Positions 52,368 through 62,025 of a DNA stretch of 64,000 nt are shown piece after piece; position 1 is the stretch's first letter, and each line of letters opens with the position of its first letter. Source of the DNA: an uncultured Cohaesibacter sp. (GTDB lineage: Bacteria; Pseudomonadota; Alphaproteobacteria; Rhizobiales; Cohaesibacteraceae); contig NZ_OY781091.1 of the NCBI RefSeq assembly GCF_963676275.1, forward strand, positions 1,714,775 to 1,778,774. The letters are read 5' to 3'. A program made the translations under genes and the position numbers. The notes under the pieces were generated by a model. The model did no database searches, had not been told where the DNA came from, and saw only the letters and a list, made by a program, of their open reading frames with translations.

Positions 52368-53216
52368 TTAGTAGACGGTTACGTCAAAGCCGAACCATTT
52401 GATGGACAGTTCCTTGATGGTGCCATCATCGCGGGCCGAGGCGATGGCTTCATCGAACATGGCCTTGAGATCGTCAGAGCCCTTGCGCATGCCGATGGAG
52501 CTGCCTTTGCCCAGAATGCCGCCCTGGAAGCGCGGTCCAGCCAGAACCATGCCTTCGTTGGCTGGGTCCTTGATGGCCGTGGAAATATAGGCGGTGGACG
52601 CCATGATGGCATCGACGCGACCGGACATCAGATCAAGATCATGTTCCTGTGTCTTGCCATATTCGCGGATCTCGGCAACGTCAGCCAGATTTTCCTGCAG
52701 GAAGCGTTCTGCAATGGCCGAGGACTGTACGCCGATGATCTTGCCCTTGAAGAGAGGCTTGATCTCTTCGATGGCCTTCTTGGCTTCTTCCGGTTTGGAT
52801 TCCAGCGGGAAGACATCGCCCTTCAGCGGCAGGTTGGCAAGATCGGAATCGGACAGCACGCCGAAGGTCTGGCCGGTGGAGCCGTAAGGAATAGAGAAGT
52901 CGATCACTTCAGCGCGTTTTGCCGTAGCCGACATGCCGGACATGATGACGTCGAATTTGCCTGCGTTGAGGGCGGGAATGATGCCTTTCCAGTCCTGAAC
53001 AACCCATTCGCATTCTACTTTCATGCGCTCGCACAGGATCTTGCCAAGGTCGATTTCAAAGCCTTCCAGCGTGCCATCGGCATTGGTGGAGTTCCACGGA
53101 GGGAAGGCACCCTCGGTGCCCAGTTTGACGGTTTTCCATTCTTTTGCCATCGCAGGGCCTGCCACCAGCATTGCTGCTGTCATGGCCACCCCGAGAAGTC
53201 GGGTCCAGACTTTCAT
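52368..53216 (-). CDS. Periplasmic amino-acid-binding protein (family 3 SBP)
   Basis: 282 residues with a signal peptide (cut after AMA, about residue 24) and the family 3 fold: GTEGAFPPWNSTNADGTLEGFEIDLGKILCERM, then FDVIMSGMSATAKRAEVIDFSIPY, the ligand-gripping segments of HisJ/ArgT-type proteins. I chose ATG 53216 over a longer frame because the signal peptide begins there with GGGA upstream. It serves the transporter encoded upstream; ligand unknown. Confidence 0.93.
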   Translation of the reverse strand: MKVWTRLLGVAMTAAMLVAGPAMAKEWKTVKLGTEGAFPPWNSTNADGTLEGFEIDLGKILCERMKVECEWVVQDWKGIIPALNAGKFDVIMSGMSATAKRAEVIDFSIPYGSTGQTFGVLSDSDLANLPLKGDVFPLESKPEEAKKAIEEIKPLFKGKIIGVQSSAIAERFLQENLADVAEIREYGKTQEHDLDLMSGRVDAIMASTAYISTAIKDPANEGMVLAGPRFQGGILGKGSSIGMRKGSDDLKAMFDEAIASARDDGTIKELSIKWFGFDVTVY

Positions 53217-53286
53217 ATTACTTTCCCTTCTTTGGTGATTGACCGGCCGACCGGGATGGCTTGGCCGGAGTGATGCATTTGCGCCG

Positions 53287-54069
53287 TCAACCGGCGATGA
53301 ATTTCTGAAAGCGCTCGTTATTTTTATCGTTGAAGAGCTCTTGCGGGCTGCCCTCGGCATCAATCTGCCCCTGATGCAGAAAGACCACGCGGTTGGAAAC
53401 ATCGCGCGCAAAGCCCATCTCATGGGTGACGACGAGCATGGTACGGCCTTCCTCGGCCAGACCGCGCATCACGCGCAGCACCTCGCCGACCAGTTCCGGG
53501 TCAAGCGCCGAGGTCGGCTCGTCAAACAGCAATACGTCGGGATGCTGGGCGAGGGCACGGGCGATGGCGGCGCGCTGCTGCTGTCCGCCCGACAGATGGG
53601 AGGGATAGAAATCAAGCTTGTCCGCAATTCCCACCTTGGCAAGGATATCCTTGGCTTCCTCAATGCAGTCCTTGCGGTCGCGCCCCTGCACATGGATGGG
53701 AGCCTCGATGACATTCTCAAGTACCGTCTTGTGGGACCACAGATTGAAAGACTGGAACACCATGCCGACGCGGGTGCGTAGACGATCGATCTGCTTGCGA
53801 TCTGCCGGTTTGACGACACCCTTGCGGTCGGTCACCAGCTTGATGGTCTCGTCCCCGACGGTAACGGTGCCCGAGGTCGGCACTTCCAGCATGTTGATAC
53901 AGCGCAGCATGGTGGATTTGCCCGACCCTGAAGAGCCGAGAATGGAAACCACTTCACCTTCATGCGCCTTCATGGTGACGCCCTTGAGCACTTCGAGATC
54001 GCCGAAATACTTGTGCAGATCGGTCAGACTGACAGCGATTGAGCTGTTTTGGGAGGCAGAGCTGGTCAC
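53287..54069 (-). CDS. Polar amino-acid ABC transporter ATP-binding protein (HisP/GlnQ type)
   Basis: 260 residues with Walker [11 protein letters not shown]-loop QSFNLWSH, signature [14 protein letters not shown], Walker [13 protein letters not shown] and switch VTHEMGFAR, all typical of the PAAT family. The start is GTG 54069, overlapping the permease stop by 4 bases (GTGA). It energises the two permeases upstream in the operon. Confidence 0.94.
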   Translation of the reverse strand: MTSSASQNSSIAVSLTDLHKYFGDLEVLKGVTMKAHEGEVVSILGSSGSGKSTMLRCINMLEVPTSGTVTVGDETIKLVTDRKGVVKPADRKQIDRLRTRVGMVFQSFNLWSHKTVLENVIEAPIHVQGRDRKDCIEEAKDILAKVGIADKLDFYPSHLSGGQQQRAAIARALAQHPDVLLFDEPTSALDPELVGEVLRVMRGLAEEGRTMLVVTHEMGFARDVSNRVVFLHQGQIDAEGSPQELFNDKNNERFQKFIAG

Positions 54070-54803
54070 GAGATTTCTCCAACAGATTCATTTTCAAGGG
54101 CGAGCGCTTTGGTGATGCGCGGCTCGCGCAGATGCGGGGTGAGCTTATATTCGAGCGCCATGATGATGCGGGTGAGCAGGAAGTTGATCACCAGATAGAT
54201 GGCCCCGGCCACGACAAAGACCTCGATCACCCGATAGGTCTCGGAAACCAGCTTGGCGGCAAGGCCGGTGATTTCCATGATGGTGATAATGGAGGCCAGC
54301 GAGGTGGCCTTGACCATCAGGATCAGTTCCGTGCCATAGGCTGGCAGGGCCTGCCGAATGGCGAGCGGCAACACGATGCGGCGAAACAGCTTCATGCCGG
54401 ACATGCCCGAAGCGCGCGCGGCCTCCACCTGACCATGCGGAACGGAAAGGAGCCCGCCGCGAATGACCTCGCTGGCATAGGCAGCCGTATTCAGCGTCAA
54501 CGCGATGATGGCGCACCAATAGGGATCACGCAGGAAAGTCCAGGCAAAGGAATGGCGTACCGCCGGAAATTGGCTGAGGCCATAATAGATGAGGAACAAC
54601 TGCACCAGCAGCGGCGAGCCGCGAAACACGAACAGATAGCCCTGTGCGAACCAGTCCAGCGGGCGAACGCCAGAAAGCCGCATCATGGCCAGCAGCAGCG
54701 CAATGAAGGCCCCCAGAAAGGTGGACAGAAAGGCCAGTAGCAACGTGAGCGGAATGCCGGGGATCAGGGTGACCAGCGACTCCCAGAAAAATTGCATATC
54801 CAT
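54066..54803 (-). CDS. Polar amino-acid ABC transporter permease (HisM type)
   Basis: 245 residues, about five spans, with the EAA-like loop [36 protein letters not shown] characteristic of PAAT permeases. Its ATG shares one base with the stop codon of the preceding permease (TGATG), so translation is coupled. A basic/acidic C-terminal tail ([21 protein letters not shown]) is longer than usual. Confidence 0.93.
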   Translation of the reverse strand: MDMQFFWESLVTLIPGIPLTLLLAFLSTFLGAFIALLLAMMRLSGVRPLDWFAQGYLFVFRGSPLLVQLFLIYYGLSQFPAVRHSFAWTFLRDPYWCAIIALTLNTAAYASEVIRGGLLSVPHGQVEAARASGMSGMKLFRRIVLPLAIRQALPAYGTELILMVKATSLASIITIMEITGLAAKLVSETYRVIEVFVVAGAIYLVINFLLTRIIMALEYKLTPHLREPRITKALALENESVGEIS

Positions 54804-55513
54804 CAGCTTCTTCTCACCCCTTTATTGAACCGTTTCTCGGCGGTGTGAAAACTGATGCTCGAAATCGTCGTGATGCAGAGATAGAGAATGGCGGCAGCGA
54901 AATAGAAGTCGAAGGGCTGGCGGATCGATCCGGCTCCTACCTGACTCTGGCGCAAGAGTTCGACAACGCCAGTAACCGAGACCAGAGCGGATTCCTTGAG
55001 CACGATCTGCCAGACATTGCCAAGGCCGGGTAGCGCATGGCGCAGAACCAGCGGCGCAATGATGCGGCGAAACCGCATGAAGCGCGGCATACCACAGGCC
55101 ACCGCAGCCTCGATCTCACCCTTGGCGACCGCACGATAGGCACCGCGGAAAACTTCCGTATGCTGGGCTCCCGAGGTGATGCCGATGGCCATCGCTCCGG
55201 CAAGGAAGCCCGGCAGGCCGATGAAGCCTTCCGAGCCAAACAGCCGTCCCAGCCATGTCAGGAAGGCGCTGCCGCCAAAATAGAACAGATAGATCACCAG
55301 CAGATCGGGGATACCGCGCAACACGGTGGTATAGATATCCGCCATGGTGCGCGTGAAGCGGTTGCCCGAGATCTTTGCCCACGCAGCGAAGGCACCAAAG
55401 AAGGCCCCGATGCTGAAGCCGCACAGGGCCAGCGCCATGGTGACCAGCGCCCCCATCAGCATGAAGGCTCCCCAGCCACCTTCGCCAAAGCCCATCAGTT
55501 GAAAAAAACTCAC
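54803..55513 (-). CDS. Polar amino-acid ABC transporter permease (HisQ type)
   Basis: 236 residues with IEAAVACGMPRFMRFRRIIAPLVLRHALPGLGNVW, the ATPase-docking loop of HisQ-type permeases. I chose GTG 55513 (VSFFQLMGFGEGG) because AAGGAG lies 9 bases before it; a longer frame to 55552 has no such site. It is the first transporter gene after the amidohydrolase, from which it is separated by 115 bases. Confidence 0.92.
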   Translation of the reverse strand: MSFFQLMGFGEGGWGAFMLMGALVTMALALCGFSIGAFFGAFAAWAKISGNRFTRTMADIYTTVLRGIPDLLVIYLFYFGGSAFLTWLGRLFGSEGFIGLPGFLAGAMAIGITSGAQHTEVFRGAYRAVAKGEIEAAVACGMPRFMRFRRIIAPLVLRHALPGLGNVWQIVLKESALVSVTGVVELLRQSQVGAGSIRQPFDFYFAAAILYLCITTISSISFHTAEKRFNKGVRRS

Positions 55514-55628
55514 TGCTTGCTTTCTCCTTGTCGGGATTGCGTATTTGCGCAATCGGGAATTCAGGATTGAACGGATGCTGGCCGGAGCCTTGTCTATTCA
55601 GTGGGTCCATCTATTCCGTGTCAGTTGA

Positions 55629-57050
55629 TCAGCCTTTGGTTTCCGGCAGTTCCGGGTCGCAATCATCCGGGATGGGATTGATGAAGGGGCGGCCATCAAG
55701 CTTGTCGGCAAAGTCGGCCTTGGCAGCTTCGATCTTTGCCGGATCAAGAAACAGCTCGCAGGCAGTGGCTGCCAGCACCTTGGCGGTGTGCTCCATGCCC
55801 TTGTGCGCAGCAGGGGTCTTGCCTTGCGCGACCAGCTGCCATGAATGGCCCGGCGTACCGACGGCATAGGTTGCCCCACGCATTTGCACGGTCGGAACCA
55901 CCCAGCTGACGGTGCCAACATCGGTCGAGCCGACATGGGTGCCATCTCCCGCGCCGAGCGGCGTGATGCCTTCGCAAAGCGGCTCGTCAAAGCGCGGTTT
56001 CATGCCAAAGCGCTTATAGGCCGCTTCGATATCCTCGCGCGAAAGGGTTGCCTGAATTTCGCGGGCAAAGGCCTTGTCTTCATCGGAATATTGCGGCGGG
56101 CCGAGGCGCTCCAGCATCTGGTGCATCAGGGCTTCCAGCGGATCATTGCCAATGAGATTGCCGTCGCCGGAAACGATCTTGCTTTCAACAGAGGTTTCGG
56201 TCATCAGCGCTGCACCATCGGCAATCTTGCGGACGCGCTTGACCAGATCCTGCATGTCAGGCAATTCGCGGTCGCGCACCAGATAGCGCACCACGGCGCG
56301 TGGCTGCACCACATTGGGGGCGATCCCGCCGGTGTCGATCACCGCATAATGAATGCGTGCCGTCGAGGGCATATGTTCGCGCATATAGTTGACGCCGACA
56401 TTCATCAGCTCCACGGCATCAAGCGCGCTGCGGCCCAGCTCCGGCGAGGCGGCAGCATGGGAGGCCCGTCCGGTGAAGGTGAAGATCAGTTCATTGCAGG
56501 CCAGAGAAATGGGTTTGTTGACGCCGGCAAAGGGAGCCGGATGCCAGCAGATGGCAATATCCACGTCATCAAAAAGACCCTCCCGCACCATGAAGCCCTT
56601 GGCAGAACCGCCTTCTTCGGCAGGACAACCATAATAGCGCACGCGCCCCTTGATACCCTTTTCCTTGAGCCAGTCCTTGACGGCTGCCGCCGCCAGCATG
56701 GAACCGGCGCCGAGCAGATTGTGACCGCAGCCATGGCCGCTGCCACCGGCAACGATCTCGCGGCGCTCGGCAACGCCATGTTCCTGACTGAGGCCGGGCA
56801 GGGCGTCATATTCACCAAGAATGGCAATGACAGGGCCTTCGCTGCCCGCTTCTCCCATCACGGCCGTCGGGATGCCAGCAACACCGGCTTGCGCCTTGAA
56901 ACCGTGTTTTTCCAGCATGGCCAGATGCTCGGCCGAGGAACTGAATTCGTGAAAATTCAACTCGGGCGTATCCCAGACCCGGTCCGCGAGACCACGAAAG
57001 TCTTCGGACAATTCATCAATGCGAGACCAGATTTCATCGCTATTCTGCAT
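55629..57050 (-). CDS. M20D-family amidohydrolase (AbgB-like)
   Basis: 473 residues. The metal-site segments are GSGHGCGHNLLGAGS (Cys/His), PAEEGGSAK (Glu pair) and ICWHPAPF; a lid domain (about 190-310) with GRASHAAASPELGRSALDA, typical of M20 peptidases, follows. Closest in layout to AbgB, the B subunit of p-aminobenzoyl-glutamate hydrolase, and to N-acyl-amino-acid hydrolases. It is the first gene of an operon with a polar amino-acid ABC transporter, so imported amide conjugates are the likely substrate (inference). AAGGA precedes the ATG. Confidence 0.9.
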   Translation of the reverse strand: MQNSDEIWSRIDELSEDFRGLADRVWDTPELNFHEFSSSAEHLAMLEKHGFKAQAGVAGIPTAVMGEAGSEGPVIAILGEYDALPGLSQEHGVAERREIVAGGSGHGCGHNLLGAGSMLAAAAVKDWLKEKGIKGRVRYYGCPAEEGGSAKGFMVREGLFDDVDIAICWHPAPFAGVNKPISLACNELIFTFTGRASHAAASPELGRSALDAVELMNVGVNYMREHMPSTARIHYAVIDTGGIAPNVVQPRAVVRYLVRDRELPDMQDLVKRVRKIADGAALMTETSVESKIVSGDGNLIGNDPLEALMHQMLERLGPPQYSDEDKAFAREIQATLSREDIEAAYKRFGMKPRFDEPLCEGITPLGAGDGTHVGSTDVGTVSWVVPTVQMRGATYAVGTPGHSWQLVAQGKTPAAHKGMEHTAKVLAATACELFLDPAKIEAAKADFADKLDGRPFINPIPDDCDPELPETKG

Positions 57051-57145
57051 GGGGTAACATCCTTCGAGTTGCCACTTGAAATTTAAATCATTTTGTTTCG
57101 CAAGTATAAATCTACTAAAATAATGAGATTAAACGCCTTTACGAA

Positions 57146-57157
57146 ATTGGTACCAAT
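57146..57157. promoter_or_regulatory. Perfect 12-bp palindrome, candidate GntR operator
   Basis: ATTGGTACCAAT is a perfect palindrome in the 217-base region between the divergent amidohydrolase and GntR genes. FCD-type GntR regulators commonly bind short palindromes with TTGGT/ACCAA half-sites (for example UxuR/ExuR sites), so it fits the adjacent regulator well. It probably controls both directions. Confidence 0.6.
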
Positions 57158-57267
57158 ATTGAACATAATTTTGGGGGTTGCGCAATCTCTGTGCATGGTG
57201 AAAAATGAGGCAAACTGATTTCTGATGCATATTTCGCCATTTAACGACATGGGAGCGGTGGAAAGCT

Positions 57268-57891
57268 TTGAGGAGAAGGAAGCCCAGCAAAGACCTGACG
57301 GACCTGTTGGCGGCAGATATCAGGGCCGGAGTCTTCTCTCCGGGAAGCTGGCTAAAGCAGATCGAGCTGCAACGCCGATATGACGCCAGTCGCTCTGAAA
57401 TCCGCAAGACACTGGTCACGCTCTTCAACAAGCGCATCATTCGCTACGAGCAGAACCGGGGCTATTATGTGCATCATGAAGACGGGGCCTCTACCGATGA
57501 AATCCGCGACATTCGCATCATGCTGGAAACATCGGCGGTGGAATTCATGGTCAGGAATGTTCAGCAAAAGCAATTGCACGAGCTTCATGCGCTGGCGCAG
57601 AAATTCGTCGACCAGATCCAGACCGACCGGATGACAGAGATCTACGAGACCAATATTGCCTTTCATGCGGCGCTGCTGGCGACCTCGGGCAATGGCAGTC
57701 TGGTTGATCTGGTCGCTGAATTGCGGCTGCGGACCCCGCCGGCTACGGCCTCCCAATGGGCCCACCTTGCCCGGATCAAGCAATCCGGCAGGGAGCATTT
57801 TGAAATGGTTGATGCCTTGGCGGAAAAAGATGGGGAACGCCTCAAATCCGTTATCCGCGCCCATATCGAGCAATCCGCCCCTTCAGATTGA
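57268..57891 (+). CDS. GntR-family regulator, FCD subgroup
   Basis: 207 residues. N-terminal winged helix with LAADIRAGVFSPGSWLKQIELQRRYDASRSEIRKTLVTLFNKRIIRYEQNRGYYV, and an all-helical FCD ligand domain (about 75-205; EIRDIRIMLETSAVEFMV, NIAFHAALLATSGN, HFEMVDALAEKD). Asp/His residues in the latter usually bind a metal or carboxylate ligand. The start is a TTG; no in-frame ATG or GTG lies close upstream. Divergent from the amidohydrolase/ABC operon, which it likely represses. Confidence 0.88.
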   Translation: MRRRKPSKDLTDLLAADIRAGVFSPGSWLKQIELQRRYDASRSEIRKTLVTLFNKRIIRYEQNRGYYVHHEDGASTDEIRDIRIMLETSAVEFMVRNVQQKQLHELHALAQKFVDQIQTDRMTEIYETNIAFHAALLATSGNGSLVDLVAELRLRTPPATASQWAHLARIKQSGREHFEMVDALAEKDGERLKSVIRAHIEQSAPSD

Positions 57892-58503
57892 GGGGAAAGG
57901 CCTTCGCAGCCAGCCGGGCTGAGTCCTTATGGTGTCGAGCGAGACGGGAAAATATCATCCAAAAGTCTACTATTTTACCTTTCCGATTGGCTTCATTTGC
58001 GCTGGCAAGAGAGGCTTGAAAAGGCTGTTTTGATCAGGTCGGTGGATAATTGCTGCGGCAAGCATGGGCATCTTCTAGGACAAATTCGCTCCGGCAGGAG
58101 CAACGCCTGCCTACATGACGCACTGCGGTAACTGGCATTCCTGAAAGGCAATGGACGGCCGTCTCCTCCTCTTTCATCAATAGAAATTTAAAATTATATA
58201 ACAATGAGATAGAGCAAAGCGCTACTTCCTTGATCCAAGCCTTGTTGCCACCCTTTCGCGAAGATGAATGACATATTTCTCCGGTTGTTTAAATCGGGAG
58301 ATACTACCGGCTCGCATCCTGATGGGGCGGTTTTCCAGCGCGTGAATTTCAGACAGCGCTGAAGAAAATACTCTTGTAAATTTAAAAATACATATGTAAT
58401 TTTTGATTGCCGATCCCGGAAATGCGAAATGGAGGAATTTCGCTTCGGGGCGGTAATTTTCAGCGGGCGGGTGATGTCGTCCGTTTTTTCTGGGAGGAAA
58501 ATC
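57892..58503 (+). promoter_or_regulatory. Long leader region of the dihydroxyacetone-kinase ABC operon
   Basis: 612 bases with no credible gene. Three structures are seen: a 6-bp GGCAGG/CCTGCC hairpin at 58093-58111; a perfect 10-bp palindrome TACATATGTA at 58389-58398; and perfect 7-bp arms GCGAAAT/ATTTCGC (58424-58443) that hold GGAGGA in the loop, about 60 bases before the real start. The palindrome is a possible operator for the SorC-type regulator at the right edge. I recognise no riboswitch class. Confidence 0.4.
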
Positions 58504-59445
58504 ATGAAGATTATTGCTACTCTGGTGGCATGTGCCGCCATTTCACTGCCCATCACCGCCATTGCTCAGGATCAGGGTACGGTCAAGAAAGACAGCTACC
58601 GCTTCGTCGTGGTGCCGAAGGTCGTTCATCCATGGTTTGACAAGGTCAATGATGGTGCCAAGGCTGCCGCAGCAGCGCTTGAGGCCCAAACCGGGGCCAA
58701 GGTCGAAGTGATCTATTCTGCGCCTCAGACTGCCGACGTGGTACAACAGAACCAGATCATTGATAGCGCTCTTGCCACCCGTCCGGATGGTCTGGCTCTC
58801 GATCTGCTCGATCCGTCCGGCAACCGTGCTTCGCTTGAAGAAGCGCAGGCTCAGGATATCCCGCTTGCCATTTTCGACTCTGTCCCGCCAGAAGGCATGA
58901 AAATCCCCTATATCGGCTCCGATTTCTGCGAACAGGCAAAAATCGCATCTCGTCGTCTGGCTGAAGTGCTGGGTGGTAAGGGCGAAGTGGCGATCATGAT
59001 GGGGGTTCCCACCGCACCAAACCATGCCATTCGCGCCGAATGCCACCGTCAGGTTTTTGCTGAATATCCCGACATCAAGGTCGTAGCAGAAGGCATCGAC
59101 AACGACAGTATCGAGATTGCACAGCAGCAGGCTGCCGCCATCATGCAGGCCAATCCGGATCTGGATGGCTGGGTTGCATGCGATGCTGCCGGTCCAATCG
59201 GTGTCGGTCAGGCAATCGTGGAAGCAGGCAAGGAAGGTGACGTCACGCTCGTTGGCCTCGATAACCTGCCCGAAATGCTCGACATGATCCGTAACGGTGT
59301 TGCAGACAGCTCGTCGGCATCCCAGCCGGAATTGCAGGGCTATTGGTCTGTCATGTTGCTGTGGGCACAGGCAACCGGCGCTCCGGTTCCCGGATATCTG
59401 GATACCGGCAATGCCTTCCTGACCAAGGAAAATGTCGACGGCTAA
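58504..59445 (+). CDS. CUT2 periplasmic sugar-binding protein (RbsB-like)
   Basis: 313 residues, signal peptide to about residue 21 (cut after AIA), then the type I fold: YRFVVVPKVVHPWFDKVNDGAKAAAAALE, PDGLALDLLDPSG and DGWVACDAAGPIGVGQAIVEAGK. HPWF is the usual place for the sugar-stacking aromatic. GGGAGG precedes ATG 58504. First gene of an operon with an ATPase, a permease and dihydroxyacetone kinase. Confidence 0.93.
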   Translation: MKIIATLVACAAISLPITAIAQDQGTVKKDSYRFVVVPKVVHPWFDKVNDGAKAAAAALEAQTGAKVEVIYSAPQTADVVQQNQIIDSALATRPDGLALDLLDPSGNRASLEEAQAQDIPLAIFDSVPPEGMKIPYIGSDFCEQAKIASRRLAEVLGGKGEVAIMMGVPTAPNHAIRAECHRQVFAEYPDIKVVAEGIDNDSIEIAQQQAAAIMQANPDLDGWVACDAAGPIGVGQAIVEAGKEGDVTLVGLDNLPEMLDMIRNGVADSSSASQPELQGYWSVMLLWAQATGAPVPGYLDTGNAFLTKENVDG

Positions 59446-59532
59446 TGCTTCCGGGATAGCTCATCGGGGAGCGCGGCGGTTTGCCCTTTCGCGCTCCCGT
59501 TCATACAGAACTCCCCAGAAGGTAATTCCACC

Positions 59533-61041
59533 ATGGCTTTTCTTGAAGCAAGCGGCCTGGGCCGCGACTTCCCCGGTGTGACCGCGCTCAATGATGTCGA
59601 CCTGAAACTGGAGCTTGGGCGGACGCATATTCTTGCCGGTGAAAACGGGGCCGGAAAATCAACGCTCGTTAAAATCCTGACCGGCACCGATCAGCAATCG
59701 CGCGGTCAGGTGCTGATTGATGGCCGCGATCCCCTAGAAGATCCGGCGCTGTTTGATCAGGTCTCCTATGTTCCTCAGGAGCTGAACCTCTTTCAGGAAA
59801 TGAGTGTTGCCGAAAATCTGTTCATGCCCTTTCACAGGACAGGCTTTGCCGGACGGATTGTAAATAGTTCCATTCTTGTCAAGGAGGCAAGAGCCTATCT
59901 TGACCGCTTCGGCATCGAGGCGGACCCGCGCGCGCTGGTGAAACATATTTCCGTATCCGATCAGCAATTGCTGCAGATTGCCCGTGCCTGTACCAACAGG
60001 AATATGAAGGTTCTCATTCTCGACGAACCCACGTCATCCCTGACACGGGTAGAGGTGGATCGGGTCTTCAGGGTCATTGATGATCTGCTCAAGCAGGGTC
60101 TGGCCATCGTCTTCATCAGTCACAAGATGGAAGAAGTGCTCCAGATCGGTGATGACTATACGGTGCTGCGCAATGGCGAGTGGGTCGAAAGCGGCTTGAT
60201 CAGTGATATTGAGGAAAGTGACCTGATCCGCGCCATGTCGGGCAGGGATCTCTCCTTTCAGGAGCATTTTCGCCCGCAGGCTCCGACCCGTGACAAGATC
60301 ATGGAAGTGCGCGGCCTGACCGGCAAGCGCTTTGGTGACATCAATTTTGATCTTTATCGCGGCGAGATACTCGGCTTTGCCGGACTGGTCGGCGCTGGCC
60401 GCTCAGAGGTCATGCAAGCTATATTCGGCTTTCTGAAGGCAAAGGAAGGCCAGATATCCGTAGAAGGGCAGGCCTGGGCGCTCGGCGATACGTCTCTCTC
60501 GGTCAAGGGAGGAATGCTCTATCTCTCTGAAGAGCGTAAGCTGCACGGCATTTTCCCGCTGCTTTCCCTGCGCGAGAATATCGGCCTGTCTCTCTTCTCG
60601 CTGACATGCGGTCCGGCTGGTATCAACAGCACAGCGGAACGCGATGCCGTTCAGAAGGTCATTGATGATTACGACATCAAGGCCGCCAGCATGGCCAAGC
60701 GCATTTCCCAGCTGTCTGGCGGAAACCAGCAGAAGGCCATCATCGGCCGAGCCATGGCCACCCGGCCGCGCATCATCATTTTCGATGAACCGACCAAGGG
60801 CATCGATATTCGAACCAAGTCCGAGATCTATCGCATCATGTGCAATCTCGCAGAGGAGGGCGTCGGCGTCATTCTCGTTTCGTCCGAGCTCAATGAACTC
60901 AAGAAATGCGCCAACCGGATCATCACGATGCATAGTGGCGCGATTACCGGAGAGTTCGATTCAACAGATACAAACAACGAGACCCTAGTTGGGGCCATCT
61001 TCGGCACGGAGGCGAAGACCGATGAATGCTCAATCCAGTAA
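59533..61041 (+). CDS. CUT2 sugar ABC transporter ATP-binding protein (RbsA/MglA type)
   Basis: 502 residues with two ABC domains. First: Walker A GENGAGKST, Walker B VLILDEPTSSL. Second: degenerate Walker A GLVGAGRSE, signature LSGGNQQKAIIGRA, Walker B IIIFDEPTKGID. This is the standard CUT2 layout. Its 3' end overlaps the permease start by 20 bases. Confidence 0.94.
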   Translation: MAFLEASGLGRDFPGVTALNDVDLKLELGRTHILAGENGAGKSTLVKILTGTDQQSRGQVLIDGRDPLEDPALFDQVSYVPQELNLFQEMSVAENLFMPFHRTGFAGRIVNSSILVKEARAYLDRFGIEADPRALVKHISVSDQQLLQIARACTNRNMKVLILDEPTSSLTRVEVDRVFRVIDDLLKQGLAIVFISHKMEEVLQIGDDYTVLRNGEWVESGLISDIEESDLIRAMSGRDLSFQEHFRPQAPTRDKIMEVRGLTGKRFGDINFDLYRGEILGFAGLVGAGRSEVMQAIFGFLKAKEGQISVEGQAWALGDTSLSVKGGMLYLSEERKLHGIFPLLSLRENIGLSLFSLTCGPAGINSTAERDAVQKVIDDYDIKAASMAKRISQLSGGNQQKAIIGRAMATRPRIIIFDEPTKGIDIRTKSEIYRIMCNLAEEGVGVILVSSELNELKKCANRIITMHSGAITGEFDSTDTNNETLVGAIFGTEAKTDECSIQ

Positions 61042-61990
61042 CCTGATGATCAAGCTTCGCAGTCCGATCGCGGGCGTCTTCATTGCCCTGGTCATCATCT
61101 TCGTGCTTTCGGCTCTGGTTTCTCCCTATTTTCTGAGCGGCTATAACCTCTCGGTGATTGCCCGCGGTCTGGCTTTTGTCGGGCTGATCACCATCGCGCA
61201 ATCCTCGTTGATGGTGCTCGGTGAACTCGACCTTTCCCTCGGTGCCATCGGCGGGCTTTGCGGTGTCATATCCGGTATCCTGATGGTCCGCTATGGCTTC
61301 AATCCTTATCTCTCCATGCTCGTCGCCGTCATGCTTGGTGCCTTCATGGGCTTCCTCAACGGCATTCTGGTAACCGCATTGCGACTGCATTCTCTGGTGC
61401 TGACCATTGGTATGGCTGGTGTCTTTGGAGGTACCAATCTGGTGCTGACACGCGGCGTGGCCATCACCGGTGTTCCAAGAGAAGTGCAGTTTCTGGGGCG
61501 CGGTGATCTGATGGGTATTCCGGTTCCCTTCCTGATCATGCTGGTCGCCCTGATCGCGGCTTCCTTTCTCATGCTCAAGACACCGATGGGCCGCTATATG
61601 TATGCCATCGGCAACAATCCCGCAGGTGCGAGGATGCTGGGCATCCGCGTCGACTATATCCGCGTGCTGGTCTTCATCTCCGCTGGTGCTCTTGCCGCTC
61701 TTGCCGGTGTGCTGATGGTTGCCCGTCTGGGTACGGCACAGCCTTCCATCGGCAACACATGGGTGCTGGCACCCATCGCGGCCTCTGTCATCGGCGGCGT
61801 TGCCACCACTGGCGGCATAGGCAGTCCCATCGGCGCAATATTTGGCGCTGGTATCATCGCAATCATTGAGAATATCATCGTTCTTTTCGGTGTGTCTCCC
61901 TATTGGCAAGGCATCGTATCGGGCGCAATTGTTGTTCTCGCGATCTCCTTTGACGCTGTCTCCCGCCGTTATCTTCGGGCAGATGCCTGA
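61022..61990 (+). CDS. CUT2 sugar ABC transporter permease (RbsC type)
   Basis: 322 residues, about ten spans. SSLMVLGELDLSLGAIGGLCG (family GxxDLS motif) and ASVIGGVATTGGIGSPIGAIFGA are conserved RbsC segments. ATG 61022 lies inside the 3' end of the ATPase gene with GGAGG at good spacing; an ATG 24 bases later lacks one. As the only permease of this operon it should form a homodimer, unlike the heterodimeric system at 39-43 kb. Confidence 0.92.
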   Translation: MNAQSSNLMIKLRSPIAGVFIALVIIFVLSALVSPYFLSGYNLSVIARGLAFVGLITIAQSSLMVLGELDLSLGAIGGLCGVISGILMVRYGFNPYLSMLVAVMLGAFMGFLNGILVTALRLHSLVLTIGMAGVFGGTNLVLTRGVAITGVPREVQFLGRGDLMGIPVPFLIMLVALIAASFLMLKTPMGRYMYAIGNNPAGARMLGIRVDYIRVLVFISAGALAALAGVLMVARLGTAQPSIGNTWVLAPIAASVIGGVATTGGIGSPIGAIFGAGIIAIIENIIVLFGVSPYWQGIVSGAIVVLAISFDAVSRRYLRADA

Positions 61991-62025
61991 GCGGCCCTCG
62001 AATGGATTTGACGAAAGAAAAAGCT

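Noticed and set aside
58194-58562. 122-residue minus-strand frame in the leader of the dihydroxyacetone-kinase operon
   Set aside because: It overlaps the start and signal peptide of the binding-protein gene and has no coding features.
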